Positions 1 through 7,837 of a stretch of 64,000 nucleotides of DNA are shown here, piece after piece. Positions within the stretch are counted from its first letter, which is position 1, and each line of letters starts with the position of its first letter. Both the position numbers and the translations under genes were made by a program. Below the pieces are notes generated by a model. It saw nothing but the letters and a program-made list of their open reading frames with translations, did no database searches and was not told the origin of the DNA. Source of the DNA: an uncultured Oscillospiraceae bacterium (lineage in GTDB: Bacteria > Bacillota > Clostridia > Oscillospirales > Oscillospiraceae); NCBI GenBank assembly GCA_934572465.1, contig CAKTLG010000009.1, positions 1 through 64,000 of the forward strand, given 5' to 3'.

Positions 1-716
1 TCGACGCAGGCGAACTTCGTCTCGCCGCCGACGGTGAGGCGGCAGCCGCCGCACATGCCGGTGCCGTCGACCATGATGGGGCTCATGGAGACGGTGGTGG
101 GGATGCCGTAGGGCTCGGTGGTCTTGGAGACGAACTTCATCATGATGGCGGGGCCGATGGCGAAGATCTCGTCATACTGGTTGCCGTCCTCGATGAGCGC
201 CTTGAGCGCGTCGGTGACGAGGCCCTTTTCGCCGTAGGAGCCGTCGTCGGTCATGAGCTTCATGACGCTGGACGCGGCGCGGAACTTGTCCTCAAGGATA
301 ACAAGATCCTTGTTCTTGAAGCCGACGACCGCGTGGACCTCCGCGCCGCAGTCATGGAACTTCTTCAGAACGGGGTAGGCGATGGCGCAGCCCACGCCGC
401 CGCCGACGACGCAGACCTTCTTCTTGCCCTCGGTCTCGGTCGGGCGGCCGAGCGGGCCGACGAAGTCCTGAATGAACTCGCCCTCGGCCTTGTGGCTCAG
501 CTTTTCGGTCGTGGCGCCGACCGTCTGCACGATGATCGTCACCGTGCCCTTCTCGCGGTCGTAGTCGTGGATGGTGATGGGGATGCGTTCTCCGTTCTCG
601 TCGACGCGCAGGATGATGAACTGGCCGGGCTCGGCCTTCTTTGCCACCATCGGCGCTTCGATCTCGTACAGGATCACTGTGGGCTTCAGCGCTTCTTTCT
701 TCACGATGCGATACAT
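1..716 (-). CDS. NfnA-like FAD/NAD(P)-binding oxidoreductase subunit (3' end outside window)
   Basis: The protein belongs to the sulfide dehydrogenase / dihydroorotate dehydrogenase-like electron transfer family that includes the small subunit of electron-bifurcating NADH-dependent ferredoxin:NADP oxidoreductase (NfnA). An N-terminal flavin-binding barrel (residues 1-95) contains EPGQFIILR. It is followed by the NAD-binding segment VCVVGGGVGCAIAYP near residue 105. Near the cut end, GTGMCGGCRLTVGG and FACVD supply the cysteines for a [2Fe-2S] cluster. The start at 716 is preceded by AGGAGAG. Only about 238 codons are visible and the C-terminal tail lies beyond the left edge, where the glutamate-synthase-like NfnB partner would be expected. 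The role in anaerobic redox balance is inferred from the family; a PyrK-type or hydrogenase-linked role is not excluded. Confidence 0.85.
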   Translation of the reverse strand, partial: MYRIVKKEALKPTVILYEIEAPMVAKKAEPGQFIILRVDENGERIPITIHDYDREKGTVTIIVQTVGATTEKLSHKAEGEFIQDFVGPLGRPTETEGKKKVCVVGGGVGCAIAYPVLKKFHDCGAEVHAVVGFKNKDLVILEDKFRAASSVMKLMTDDGSYGEKGLVTDALKALIEDGNQYDEIFAIGPAIMMKFVSKTTEPYGIPTTVSMSPIMVDGTGMCGGCRLTVGGETKFACV

Positions 717-795
717 GGACGACTCTCCTTTTTTTCGGACGCCGCCCCGCCGCTTGCCGACGGCGGAGCGCAGGGCGCCGGATTTTCACACAGGG

Positions 796-824
796 ATGAT
801 ATCATGAAAGTTTTCCTGCGTCAA
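796..824 (-). promoter_or_regulatory. Promoter of the NfnA-like gene
   Basis: Read on the minus strand, TTGACG and TATCAT are separated by exactly 17 bp, about 80 bp before the start codon. The gene can therefore be transcribed independently of the upstream Crp/Fnr regulator. AT-rich sequence with CAAC/GTTG half-sites lies just upstream of the -35, where an activator could bind, but no clear consensus is seen. Confidence 0.6.
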
Positions 825-885
825 CAAATGTTAACGTTGTGACAATGCAGGAAAGCTTGCATTTCTGAGAAATGCCTGCCAAGGC

Positions 886-1530
886 TCAGAGCAGGGTCAC
901 GCAGCGGTTCTCCGTGCGGATGACGCCCTCCTCGCGCAGATGCTTCAGCTCGCGCATCATGGCGCTGCGGTCGGCGCTGATATAGTCGGCGAGCACGCTG
1001 AGGGAAAAGGGCAGGGAAAAGGTCGCGCTGCCGCATAGCTCGGACTGCTGGCGGAAAAAGCACAGCAGCTTTTCGCGGATGGAGCGGCAGGAGAGCACCT
1101 CGACGCGGCGGCTGAGATGCAGCGACTTGCGCGAGAGGAGCTGAAAGAGGTTCGTTACGACCTGGCTGTGGCAGGAGCAGGCGTTCTCGCAGCGCTTGGT
1201 GATCTGGTCGTAGCGCAGAAAGAGCACGCGGCAGTCCTCGCGGCACTCGATAAGGGCGCTGCCGTCGCAAAGACCGGTGAAGGCCAGCTCCTCGCCGAAG
1301 ACGCTGCCCTCGTCCATCGTTTCGAGCACCGTGCGGTTCCCGTCGGCGTGCAGGCGCAGCAGCGCCGCGCTGCCGGTGAGCAGCACGCCGATCATGTCCT
1401 GCTGTTCGCCGCACACGAGGAGGGTCTGCCCCGCGGTGAAGCGCCGCTCGTAGGCGCCGAAGCATTCGAGCATATTCTGGCACGAGCGCTCGTCCACGCC
1501 CTGAAACAGAGCGGAATCACGGCATTCCAC
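886..1530 (-). CDS. Crp/Fnr-family transcriptional regulator
   Basis: The 214-residue protein has a cyclic-nucleotide-binding-like beta-roll (about residues 15-120, with DEGSVFGEELAFTG resembling the cNMP cassette). A dimerisation helix and a C-terminal winged helix-turn-helix follow (about 150-214, with LADYISADRSAMMRELKHL as recognition region). Family members bind dyads and respond to ligands or redox. Cysteines at ENACSCHSQ and elsewhere are not arranged like the Fnr [4Fe-4S] ligands. The GTG at 1530 is chosen because GGGAGG lies 8 bp upstream. The gene sits upstream of and co-directional with the NfnA-like gene, which suggests it controls that gene; this is inference. Confidence 0.88.
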   Translation of the reverse strand: MECRDSALFQGVDERSCQNMLECFGAYERRFTAGQTLLVCGEQQDMIGVLLTGSAALLRLHADGNRTVLETMDEGSVFGEELAFTGLCDGSALIECREDCRVLFLRYDQITKRCENACSCHSQVVTNLFQLLSRKSLHLSRRVEVLSCRSIREKLLCFFRQQSELCGSATFSLPFSLSVLADYISADRSAMMRELKHLREEGVIRTENRCVTLL

Positions 1531-1563
1531 GGCATACGCCTCCCATCTTCTGCGGCTTTGCTT

Positions 1564-1577
1564 GTTGCGGATGCAAC
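1564..1577. promoter_or_regulatory. Fnr-spaced dyad in the Crp/Fnr leader
   Basis: GTTGCGGATGCAAC is a perfect 5-4-5 inverted repeat (GTTGC / GCAAC) just after the predicted transcription start of the regulator gene. Its architecture matches that of Fnr-type sites (TTGAT-N4-ATCAA). The location would suit autorepression. Binding by this regulator is inferred only from position and symmetry. Confidence 0.4.
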
Positions 1578-1587
1578 CCGTGTCTCT

Positions 1588-1616
1588 ATCATATACTTTG
1601 CTTTGTAAATTGTAAA
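1588..1616 (-). promoter_or_regulatory. Promoter of the Crp/Fnr regulator gene
   Basis: On the minus strand TTTACA and TATGAT are separated by 17 bp, about 60 bp upstream of the GTG start. Confidence 0.6.
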
Positions 1617-1650
1617 TGCCTATTTAGTGAAAAAATCTATAAAAGTGACG

Positions 1651-1680
1651 AAAAAAAGCACCCGCTTATTGTGCGGATGC
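1651..1680 (-). terminator. Rho-independent terminator of the LysR gene
   Basis: On the minus strand, GCATCCGC and GCGGGTGC form an 8-bp stem (one G-U pair) around a 7-nt loop, followed by a run of T. The stem overlaps the stop codon of the LysR gene. Confidence 0.8.
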
Positions 1681-2592
1681 TTTGTCGCCCGTTTTGCGCG
1701 CATAGTTGTAAAATACCTGCGCGATGGGGGAGAGGATGCTGTTTTTGTGCTTGACGATATAGAGCCGGCGGCGGAACGCGGAATCGGGGAAGGGGAAGGC
1801 GAGAATCTTGCCGAACTGGACGTAGTCCTGCGCAGCGCTCTCGGCGATCAGGCCGATGCCGAGGCCCTGGCTGACCATCTGCTTGACGCTCTCGGTCGAG
1901 CGGATCTCAACGGCGGTGCGCAGCGCGGCGATGTCCACGCCGTACTGGCTCAGAAGCTCCTTGCCGGCCTGATAGGTGCCGCTGCCCTTTTCGCGGCTGA
2001 TGAACGTCTCCTCGCGGATCTGCCCGATGGGGAACGCGCCGCCCTCATAGGCGCGGTACTTCTCCGTGTTGGGCGTGATGAGCACCATCGGGTCGCTCGC
2101 AAAGTCCTGATAGACGCATTTGTGGCTGGCGATCATCGTGCCGCAGAAGCCGATCTCCACGCTGCGCGTGGCGACGAGCTCCGCGACCTTGGGGCTGTCC
2201 TCCATCTGGATGCTGAATGTGATGTCCGGATAGCGCTCGCGGAATTCCTGCAGAAGATGCGGCAGGTAGTACTGGCTCGGCACCGTCGAGGCGGCGATGG
2301 AGATCGTGCCCTTCATCTCCTGCGAGAAGTTGCGCAGCGCGATGGCCGCGTTCTCACGCACCTGCAGGATCTCCTTGGCGTATTTGTAGAGAAGCTTGCC
2401 CGCGTCGGAGGGGTAGGTCTCCTTCGTCGTGCGGACGATGAGCTTGATATTCAGTTTCCGCTCCAGTGCGGAGACATGTGAGCTGATGGTCGGCTGCGTG
2501 AGGTGCAGCAGCTCCGCCGCGCGGGAAAAGCTGCAATTTTCCACCACGTAGGCGAACGCTTCCAGCTCTTTGATGTCCATATCAATGTCCAT
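1666..2592 (-). CDS. LysR-family transcriptional regulator
   Basis: The 308-residue protein has an N-terminal winged helix-turn-helix (residues 1-65, with FSRAAELLHLTQPTISSHVS as HTH) and a C-terminal periplasmic-binding-like effector domain (about 95-300). The ATG at 2592 is chosen because AGGGGGG lies just upstream; an upstream ATG in frame lacks such a site. The segments SYVVEN-like, SSHVSALE and ASTVPSQYYLPHLL resemble the LysR subgroup often annotated as associated with selenium metabolism in clostridia, but no selenium gene is visible here. Targets are unknown. It has its own promoter and terminator. Confidence 0.88.
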   Translation of the reverse strand: MDIDMDIKELEAFAYVVENCSFSRAAELLHLTQPTISSHVSALERKLNIKLIVRTTKETYPSDAGKLLYKYAKEILQVRENAAIALRNFSQEMKGTISIAASTVPSQYYLPHLLQEFRERYPDITFSIQMEDSPKVAELVATRSVEIGFCGTMIASHKCVYQDFASDPMVLITPNTEKYRAYEGGAFPIGQIREETFISREKGSGTYQAGKELLSQYGVDIAALRTAVEIRSTESVKQMVSQGLGIGLIAESAAQDYVQFGKILAFPFPDSAFRRRLYIVKHKNSILSPIAQVFYNYARKTGDKASAQ

Positions 2593-2640
2593 GAGATCCC
2601 CCCTGTCCGCACGGCGCGCCATGCGCCGCATATCAAGCAC

Positions 2641-2669
2641 AGTATACACAGTCCGCCGCGGTTTGTCCA
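2641..2669 (-). promoter_or_regulatory. Promoter of the LysR gene
   Basis: On the minus strand TGGACA and TATACT are separated by 17 bp, about 50 bp before the start codon. Confidence 0.65.
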
Positions 2670-2710
2670 GAGACGGCGGCGCTATTTTTGCAGGAAATGA
2701 TGCAGCTTTT

Positions 2711-2738
2711 CGCCCGCGGCCTTTCCGGACCGCGGGCG
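2711..2738. repeat. Strong inverted repeat after the TSCPD gene
   Basis: CGCCCGCGG and CCGCGGGCG form a perfect 9-bp GC-rich stem just past the stop codon of the TSCPD gene. Neither strand shows a proper T-run after it, so it is recorded as a hairpin, possibly a weak terminator or 3'-end stabiliser. Confidence 0.5.
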
Positions 2739-2748
2739 TCTTCTGCCG

Positions 2749-3006
2749 TTACTGCATCTGTGCGAGCGCCTCGCCCAGCGCGATGGAGAGCTGATCGGGG
2801 CAGGAGGTGTTCTTCATGCCGCAGCGGATGCCGCGCATCCGCGCGATCGCGTCCTCGGCCTTCATGCCCTCGACAAGACGGGAGATGCCCTGCAGGTTGC
2901 CGTTGCAGCCGCCGATGACCTCGACGCTGCGGATGGTATGATCGTCGTCCAGCGCAAGGCGCATTTCCTTCGAGCAGACGCCTTTGGTACGGTAAGTGTA
3001 AGTCAT
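2749..3006 (-). CDS. TSCPD-domain protein (TIGR03905-type)
   Basis: The 85-residue protein matches the short TSCPD family: an N-terminal YRTKGVCSKE, a central VIGGCNGNLQGISRLVEGM and the diagnostic NTSCPDQL near residue 68. The domain also occurs as an appendage on vitamin B12-dependent ribonucleotide reductases; the free form has no proven activity. Conserved cysteines at 11, 34, 62 and 69 suggest metal or redox chemistry, which is inference. AAGGAG precedes the ATG. The gene is divergent from uppP and apparently monocistronic. Confidence 0.85.
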   Translation of the reverse strand: MTYTYRTKGVCSKEMRLALDDDHTIRSVEVIGGCNGNLQGISRLVEGMKAEDAIARMRGIRCGMKNTSCPDQLSIALGEALAQMQ

Positions 3007-3130
3007 TGTTCCTTCGCTCCTTTGTATCGGACTTGCCAGAGCATCATAGCATATTTGCCGTGCGCGCGCAAGGGAGGAATATCAGGAAAAGTACCGCGCG
3101 CAATTCGGGGTGGTAATTTCTGCCGGAGCG

Positions 3131-3139
3131 TGCTATACT
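3131..3139 (+). promoter_or_regulatory. Extended -10 element upstream of uppP
   Basis: TGCTATACT is a good extended -10 (TGn + TATACT). The matching -35 region, TGGTAA 17 bp upstream, is weak. It lies 52 bp before the uppP start. Confidence 0.45.
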
Positions 3140-3191
3140 TACCATGTGTTGTTATGCGCGGGGAGCTTTTTCAGTAAAGGAGCTGTTTTTT

Positions 3192-4025
3192 ATGTCTATT
3201 CTGAGTGCGGTGCTGCTGGGTCTTGTACAGGGCGTGACGGAGTTTCTGCCCATCTCGTCATCCGGCCACCTTGCCATCGCCGAGCATCTGCTGAATATGC
3301 AGGGCGCGAGCGATGTGCCGGAATTTTTCGATGTGCTGCTGCACCTCGGCACGCTCGTGGCGGTGTTCGTCGCCTACTGGGGCGATATCCGCGAGATGAT
3401 CGTTGAATTCTTCGCGGGCATCGGCGACCTTGCGCGCCACTCGACGCCGAATCCCGTGCCGCCCGCGCGGCGGCTCATCCTGATGATCGTCGTCGGCACG
3501 CTGCCGCTTTTCGCTATGGTGCCGTTTCGCCGTTTTTTTACCGGCCTTGGTGATAATATGTATTTCATCGGCGGCGCGCTGATCTTCACGGGCCTGCTGT
3601 TGTTTTTGAGCGACCGCACGCGCCGCGGCCGCAAGACGGAGAAGACCGCGACCATGCTCGACGCGCTGCTCGTCGGTATCGGACAGGCCGTTGCGCTCTG
3701 CCCCGGCGTCTCCCGCTCCGGCATGACGATCACGACGGGCTGCTTTGCGGGCTTTGAGCGCAAGTTCGCCGTGCGCTTTGCGTTCCTGCTCTCCATCCCC
3801 GCGGTGCTGGGCGCGAACATCCTGACGCTCAAGGACGCGCTCGACGCGGGCATCGATTTCTCCAGCGTTCCGGTGTATCTTATCGGCGTCGCGGTGGCGG
3901 CGGTGTCGGGCTACGCCTGCATCCGCCTGCTGCGGTATGTCGCCGACAAGGGCCGCTTCGGCGCGTTCGCTTACTACTGCTGGGCCGCCGGCGCGCTGAC
4001 GCTGGTGCTGACCGTCGTTCAATAG
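3192..4025 (+). CDS. uppP: Undecaprenyl-diphosphatase (UppP/BacA)
   Basis: This integral membrane phosphatase recycles undecaprenyl diphosphate to the monophosphate carrier used for peptidoglycan and other wall polymers. Both signature motifs are present: GVTEFLPISSSGHL near the N terminus and PGVSRSGMT near residue 175. Several hydrophobic helices run through the 277-residue chain, the usual length. The ATG at 3192 follows AAGGAG closely; the reading frame stays open further upstream but has no ribosome site there. It is followed 15 bp later by ftsK. Confidence 0.97.
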   Translation: MSILSAVLLGLVQGVTEFLPISSSGHLAIAEHLLNMQGASDVPEFFDVLLHLGTLVAVFVAYWGDIREMIVEFFAGIGDLARHSTPNPVPPARRLILMIVVGTLPLFAMVPFRRFFTGLGDNMYFIGGALIFTGLLLFLSDRTRRGRKTEKTATMLDALLVGIGQAVALCPGVSRSGMTITTGCFAGFERKFAVRFAFLLSIPAVLGANILTLKDALDAGIDFSSVPVYLIGVAVAAVSGYACIRLLRYVADKGRFGAFAYYCWAAGALTLVLTVVQ

Positions 4026-4040
4026 ATCCTGAGGTGAAAC

Positions 4041-6623
4041 ATGGCACAACAGAAGAAGACCACAACAAAAAAGAAAGCGTCGTCTGCCTCCCGCTCCGCG
4101 AGCGGGAAGCGCACGGCGAAGAAGGAGCAGAAGCGCCCCATCCGGCGCGAGGTCGCGGGCGTGATCTGCCTGGTGCTCGCGCTGTGTCTGGCGTTCAGCT
4201 ATTTCCAGTCGGGGGCGTGGCTGCTCGATCAGCCGGCCTACCTCTGCCGCGCGCTCGTCGGCTGGGGCTACTATCTTGCCGCGCCCGCGCTGGGGCTTTG
4301 CAGCTATATCCTGCTGTTCCATCGGGGGCGGAACGTCGCGTCCTGCCTCGTCGGCGCGCTGCTCGCGCCGCTCGTGCTCGGCGCGATGCTGCACATCACG
4401 CTGTGCAAGGTGGAGTATACGGGGATGGACGGCATCCTGAAGCTGCTGTGGGCCAGCGGCGCGGCGCTTGAGTCCGGCGGCGTGCTGTCGGCCTCGCTTG
4501 CGATCCTGCTGGTGCTGCTGGTGAAAAAGACGCTGGCGATGATCCTGCTGGCGGTCCTGCTGGCAGCGTTTCTGATGATGGCGTTCAGGCTGACGCCTGC
4601 CGCCGTGGTCGAGGCCGTGCGCTCGCACGAGCGCGTGCCCTATGAGCCGGAGGAGGAAACGGAAAGGCCTGCGCCGCGCGCGGAAAGAGCCGCGGCGGTA
4701 TCCCGCCCGAGCGCGATCGACATCCCGCTCGACGGCGAGGAGCGTCCGGCGGCGAAGAAGGACCCCTCCGGCGGCTTCTTCCGCAGAAAGTCTGACAGCA
4801 TCAGGAGCCCCGACGAGCTGCTCGGCGGGACGGCGGCTCCCGCGGCGCAGAGCGCGCCCGAGGCCGCGCCGCCGGCACAGGACGCCCCGCCGTTCGACAT
4901 GCCGCCCGCCGCCCCCGTGCGGAAGGCGGCCCCCGCGCCGCTGCCCATCGTTCCCGCGCCGGCCGCCGCGCCGCCTGCGCCCGTGCTGACGGACAAGCAG
5001 GAGGACAGGCTGCGCCGCGCCGAGGTCGACGCGGCGCGCGAGGAGGTCACGCGCGAGATCGAGACGGTGGACGCGCAGGCGGAGCCGCCCGCCTACCAGT
5101 ATCCGCCCATCACGCTGCTCAAAGAGGGCGGCATGACGAACGCCGCCGAAGCGGGCGCGGAGCTGCGCAACAACTCCCGCCGCCTCGCACAGACGCTCAC
5201 GAGCTTCGGCGTGGACGCCCAGCCCGGCGATGTGGTGCGCGGCCCGTCCGTCACGCGCTATGAGTTTACGCTCAGCCAGGGCGTGAAGCTCTCGAAGATC
5301 ACCAACTTGCAGGACGATATCGCCCTCGCGCTCGGCGCGAGCGGCGTGCGCATCGCCCCCATCCCCGATAAGATCTCCGTCGTCGGCATCGAGGTGCCGA
5401 ACAAGCTCGTTTCCCCCGTCGCCATCCGCACGGTGCTCGAGTCGCGCGAGTTCACGCAGCATCCCTCCACCACGGCCTTCGCTGTCGGCAAGGACATCAG
5501 CGGCCGGAACATCATCGGCAATATCTCGAAGCTGCCGCACGTGCTCATCGCCGGCACGACGGGCTCCGGTAAGTCCGTCTGCACAAACTCGCTCATCGTT
5601 TCGATGCTTTATAAGTCGACGCCCGAGGAGGTCCGCTTCATCATGGTCGACCCGAAGATGGTCGAGCTTGCGCCCTACAACGGCATCCCGCACCTGCTCA
5701 TCCCCGTCGTCACCGACCCGAAAAAGGCTGCGGGCGCACTGCAATGGGCGGTCTACGAGATGATGAAGCGCTACAAGATCTTCTCCGAGCACAATGTCAA
5801 GGACCTTGCCTCCTACAATAAGGTGGCGGAGACGGACGAAACGCTCAAAAAGCTGCCGAGCGTCGTCGTCGTCATCGACGAACTGGCAGATCTGATGCTT
5901 GTTGCGGCCAAGGAGGTCGAAGAGTCGATCTGCCGCGTGGCGCAGATGGGGCGCGCCGCAGGGATGCACCTCGTCATCGCGACGCAGCGACCCTCTGCCG
6001 ACGTCATCACGGGTCTGATGAAGGCCAACATCCCGAGCCGCATCGCCTTCGCGGTCGCCTCGGCGATGGAATCGCGCATCATTCTCGATACCGCGGGCGC
6101 GGAAAAGCTTGTCGGCCGCGGCGATATGCTCTATGCCCCGCTCGGCGAGGGCAAGCCCAAGCGCGTGCAGGGCTGCTTCATCTCGAGCGAGGAGATCGAA
6201 CGCGTTGTGAACTTCGTCAAGGAAAACGGCGAAACGGATTACGATGAATCCGTCATCGACAAGATCAACGCCGCCGTTGCCGAGAAGGAAAAGGGCAGCG
6301 CCAAGAGCGGCGGAAATGCCCCGAGCGAGCAGAGCGCCGCCGACGAGGGCGACGAGATGCTGCCCGCCGCGATCGACGTGGTGATGGAGACGGGGCAGGC
6401 CTCCGTCTCGATGCTCCAGCGGCGGCTGAAGCTCGGCTATTCGCGCGCCGCGCGCATCGTCGACGAGATGGAGACGCGCGGCATCGTGGGCCAGTTCGAG
6501 GGCTCAAAGCCCCGCCAGATCCTCATTACGAAGGAGCAGTGGCAGGAGCTGAAGATGAAAGGAGCCTACGGCCTTACGCCGCCCGAGGACGGCGAGCCGG
6601 CGCCGCCGGACGAGGAGAACTGA
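4041..6623 (+). CDS. ftsK: FtsK/SpoIIIE-family DNA translocase
   Basis: This membrane-anchored ATPase pumps chromosomal DNA through the division or sporulation septum. The 860-residue protein has a Lys-rich start, four hydrophobic segments (about residues 38-185), a Pro/Ala-rich linker (about 200-330) and the motor domain. The motor carries Walker A GTTGSGKS at 505-512 (K511) and Walker B VVVVIDELADLM near residue 615. The C-terminal gamma winged helix (about 770-835, TGQASVSMLQRRLKLGYSRA) recognises orienting sequences. Whether it acts mainly in division or in sporulation cannot be decided here. TGAGGTG precedes the ATG and a strong terminator follows. Confidence 0.96.
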   Translation: MAQQKKTTTKKKASSASRSASGKRTAKKEQKRPIRREVAGVICLVLALCLAFSYFQSGAWLLDQPAYLCRALVGWGYYLAAPALGLCSYILLFHRGRNVASCLVGALLAPLVLGAMLHITLCKVEYTGMDGILKLLWASGAALESGGVLSASLAILLVLLVKKTLAMILLAVLLAAFLMMAFRLTPAAVVEAVRSHERVPYEPEEETERPAPRAERAAAVSRPSAIDIPLDGEERPAAKKDPSGGFFRRKSDSIRSPDELLGGTAAPAAQSAPEAAPPAQDAPPFDMPPAAPVRKAAPAPLPIVPAPAAAPPAPVLTDKQEDRLRRAEVDAAREEVTREIETVDAQAEPPAYQYPPITLLKEGGMTNAAEAGAELRNNSRRLAQTLTSFGVDAQPGDVVRGPSVTRYEFTLSQGVKLSKITNLQDDIALALGASGVRIAPIPDKISVVGIEVPNKLVSPVAIRTVLESREFTQHPSTTAFAVGKDISGRNIIGNISKLPHVLIAGTTGSGKSVCTNSLIVSMLYKSTPEEVRFIMVDPKMVELAPYNGIPHLLIPVVTDPKKAAGALQWAVYEMMKRYKIFSEHNVKDLASYNKVAETDETLKKLPSVVVVIDELADLMLVAAKEVEESICRVAQMGRAAGMHLVIATQRPSADVITGLMKANIPSRIAFAVASAMESRIILDTAGAEKLVGRGDMLYAPLGEGKPKRVQGCFISSEEIERVVNFVKENGETDYDESVIDKINAAVAEKEKGSAKSGGNAPSEQSAADEGDEMLPAAIDVVMETGQASVSMLQRRLKLGYSRAARIVDEMETRGIVGQFEGSKPRQILITKEQWQELKMKGAYGLTPPEDGEPAPPDEEN

Positions 6624-6633
6624 ATCAAAAAGG

Positions 6634-6666
6634 AAACGCCGCGGGCAGGGACCCGCGGCGTTTTTC
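6634..6666 (+). terminator. Rho-independent terminator after ftsK
   Basis: AAACGCCGCGGG and its perfect complement form a 12-bp stem around a 6-nt loop, ending in TTTTT. Confidence 0.9.
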
Positions 6667-6738
6667 TGCCTGCGGCGCACGGAGCGGGCACGGCGGCATA
6701 GACTGGAGGGGAAGAAAAGAACGGGGGAGGGAAGCGTT

Positions 6739-7179
6739 ATGGCGTATTCCGACCGCGAGCTGCTGGCGCGGCTGATCGAGTGCGAGGCGGGCGGCGAGGG
6801 CGAAAACGGGATGAAGGCGGTGGCGGGCGTAGTGATGAACCGCGTGCGCGCCCCGGGCGGGGAATACGCGCGCGTGGGGCAGGGCAGCATCCGCAAGATC
6901 ATCTTCCAGCCGGGGCAGTTCGTCTGCGCGAGCGAGGTGGAGCACGGCAGCTACAACCCGCAGAACATCTACAATATGCGCCCGACGGACATTCACTATG
7001 AGATCGCCGACTGGGCCATCGCGGGCAACCGGCTTTCGGGTCTTGGCGAGGCGATGTGGTTTTTTAACCCCTTTTCGCCGTCCTGCCGGGCGAACTTTCC
7101 CTCCGGCGTGGGGGTATTCGTCATGCGCATCGGCGACCACTGCTTTTATGCCCCCACCGCGGCGTACTACAGCACATAA
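6739..7179 (+). CDS. cwlJ: CwlJ/SleB-type cell wall hydrolase (Hydrolase_2)
   Basis: The 146-residue protein is a single SleB/CwlJ hydrolase domain; in spore formers these degrade cortex peptidoglycan during germination. LLARLIECEAGGEGENG carries the conserved glutamate, followed by AVAGVVMNRV and the tail residues FFNPFSPSCR and GDHCFYAP. It has no signal peptide and no peptidoglycan-binding domain. That is the CwlJ pattern (made in the mother cell) and unlike SleB. It is followed directly by a gerQ-like gene, the classic partner needed for CwlJ localisation. The start has GGGGGAGGG upstream. Confidence 0.9.
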   Translation: MAYSDRELLARLIECEAGGEGENGMKAVAGVVMNRVRAPGGEYARVGQGSIRKIIFQPGQFVCASEVEHGSYNPQNIYNMRPTDIHYEIADWAIAGNRLSGLGEAMWFFNPFSPSCRANFPSGVGVFVMRIGDHCFYAPTAAYYST

Positions 7180-7224
7180 AGCGCCTTCGGCGCAGCGCAT
7201 CAAAATGGAAAGGGAGAGGAAACT

Positions 7225-7680
7225 ATGACGCAGATGGGGAAAAACGTACCCTGCCTTTACGAGCAGATGACGGCCGTGCCCGCAGCGGCGGGCGCGCAGC
7301 AGCAAAAGGGCAGCGAGATGAGCCTCGGCTATGAGGAAATGCTGACAGGCCCGACGGGCGCTGCGGTGATCGTGCCGGCGGGCGGCGCGAACGGACACTT
7401 CCGCCCCTCGCCCGACAAGATCGAAGAGGTGCAGACCGTCGACAAGATGGGCTACAATTCGTGGAAGGGAATGCTTGCGCGCAACATCGGCCGGCCGGTT
7501 ATCGTCAGCTTTCTCGTCGGCTCGCAGAATACAGTCGTGGCCACCGGGACGCTGCAGGAGGTCGGCAGCGACTATATCACGATCTATCATCCGGGGCGCA
7601 GCGCCTACATCACAGCCGACCTCTACTCCGTCCGCTTTGTGGAGTTCCCGCAGGGCAACAACGTCGTCACATTGAACTGA
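7225..7680 (+). CDS. gerQ: Spore coat protein GerQ
   Basis: The 151-residue protein has a low-complexity, Gln/Ala/Met-rich N-terminal half. The C-terminal domain (about residues 80-145) matches the GerQ fold region: SWKGMLARNIGRPVIVSF, TGTLQEVGSDYITIYHP and DLYSVRFVEFP. In Bacillus GerQ is a coat protein, crosslinked by transglutaminase and required for CwlJ localisation. Its place 45 bp after the cwlJ-like gene supports both calls. GGGAGAGGAAACT precedes the ATG. Expression is probably in the mother cell; no sigma-E or sigma-K promoter was recognised. Confidence 0.85.
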   Translation: MTQMGKNVPCLYEQMTAVPAAAGAQQQKGSEMSLGYEEMLTGPTGAAVIVPAGGANGHFRPSPDKIEEVQTVDKMGYNSWKGMLARNIGRPVIVSFLVGSQNTVVATGTLQEVGSDYITIYHPGRSAYITADLYSVRFVEFPQGNNVVTLN

Positions 7681-7802
7681 ATCGCAAAAAAGCGGCAAGG
7701 CCGATTCCTTGAGACGGCGCCGCCGCACTCTGCGCTGCCGCGGCGGGAAACAGATCGGATGCCTTTCGCGGCCGAAGATGCGCGGGAGAGCGCGGTCCTA
7801 TC

Positions 7803-7831
7803 AAAAAAGCGGCCCTTCGGCCGCTTTTTTT
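7803..7831. terminator. Bidirectional terminator between gerQ and dacF
   Basis: AAAAAAGCGGCC, a CTTC tetraloop and GGCCGCTTTTTTT form a perfect hairpin with a T-run on both strands. It serves gerQ from the left and the carboxypeptidase gene from the right. Confidence 0.92.
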
Positions 7832-7837
7832 GATGGA

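Noticed and set aside
2711-2738. Intrinsic terminator after the TSCPD gene.
   Set aside because: The stem is strong but no T-run follows on either strand, so it is listed only as an inverted repeat.
3258-5969. A 903-codon open frame on the minus strand opposite uppP and ftsK.
   Set aside because: It is an antisense shadow of high-GC coding DNA: Arg/His/Ala-rich, no domain and no ribosome site, whereas uppP and ftsK on the other strand are unmistakable.
7681-7802. Possible small gene or RNA between gerQ and the terminator.
   Set aside because: Only short GC-rich inverted segments are seen; no start with ribosome site and no known RNA fold.
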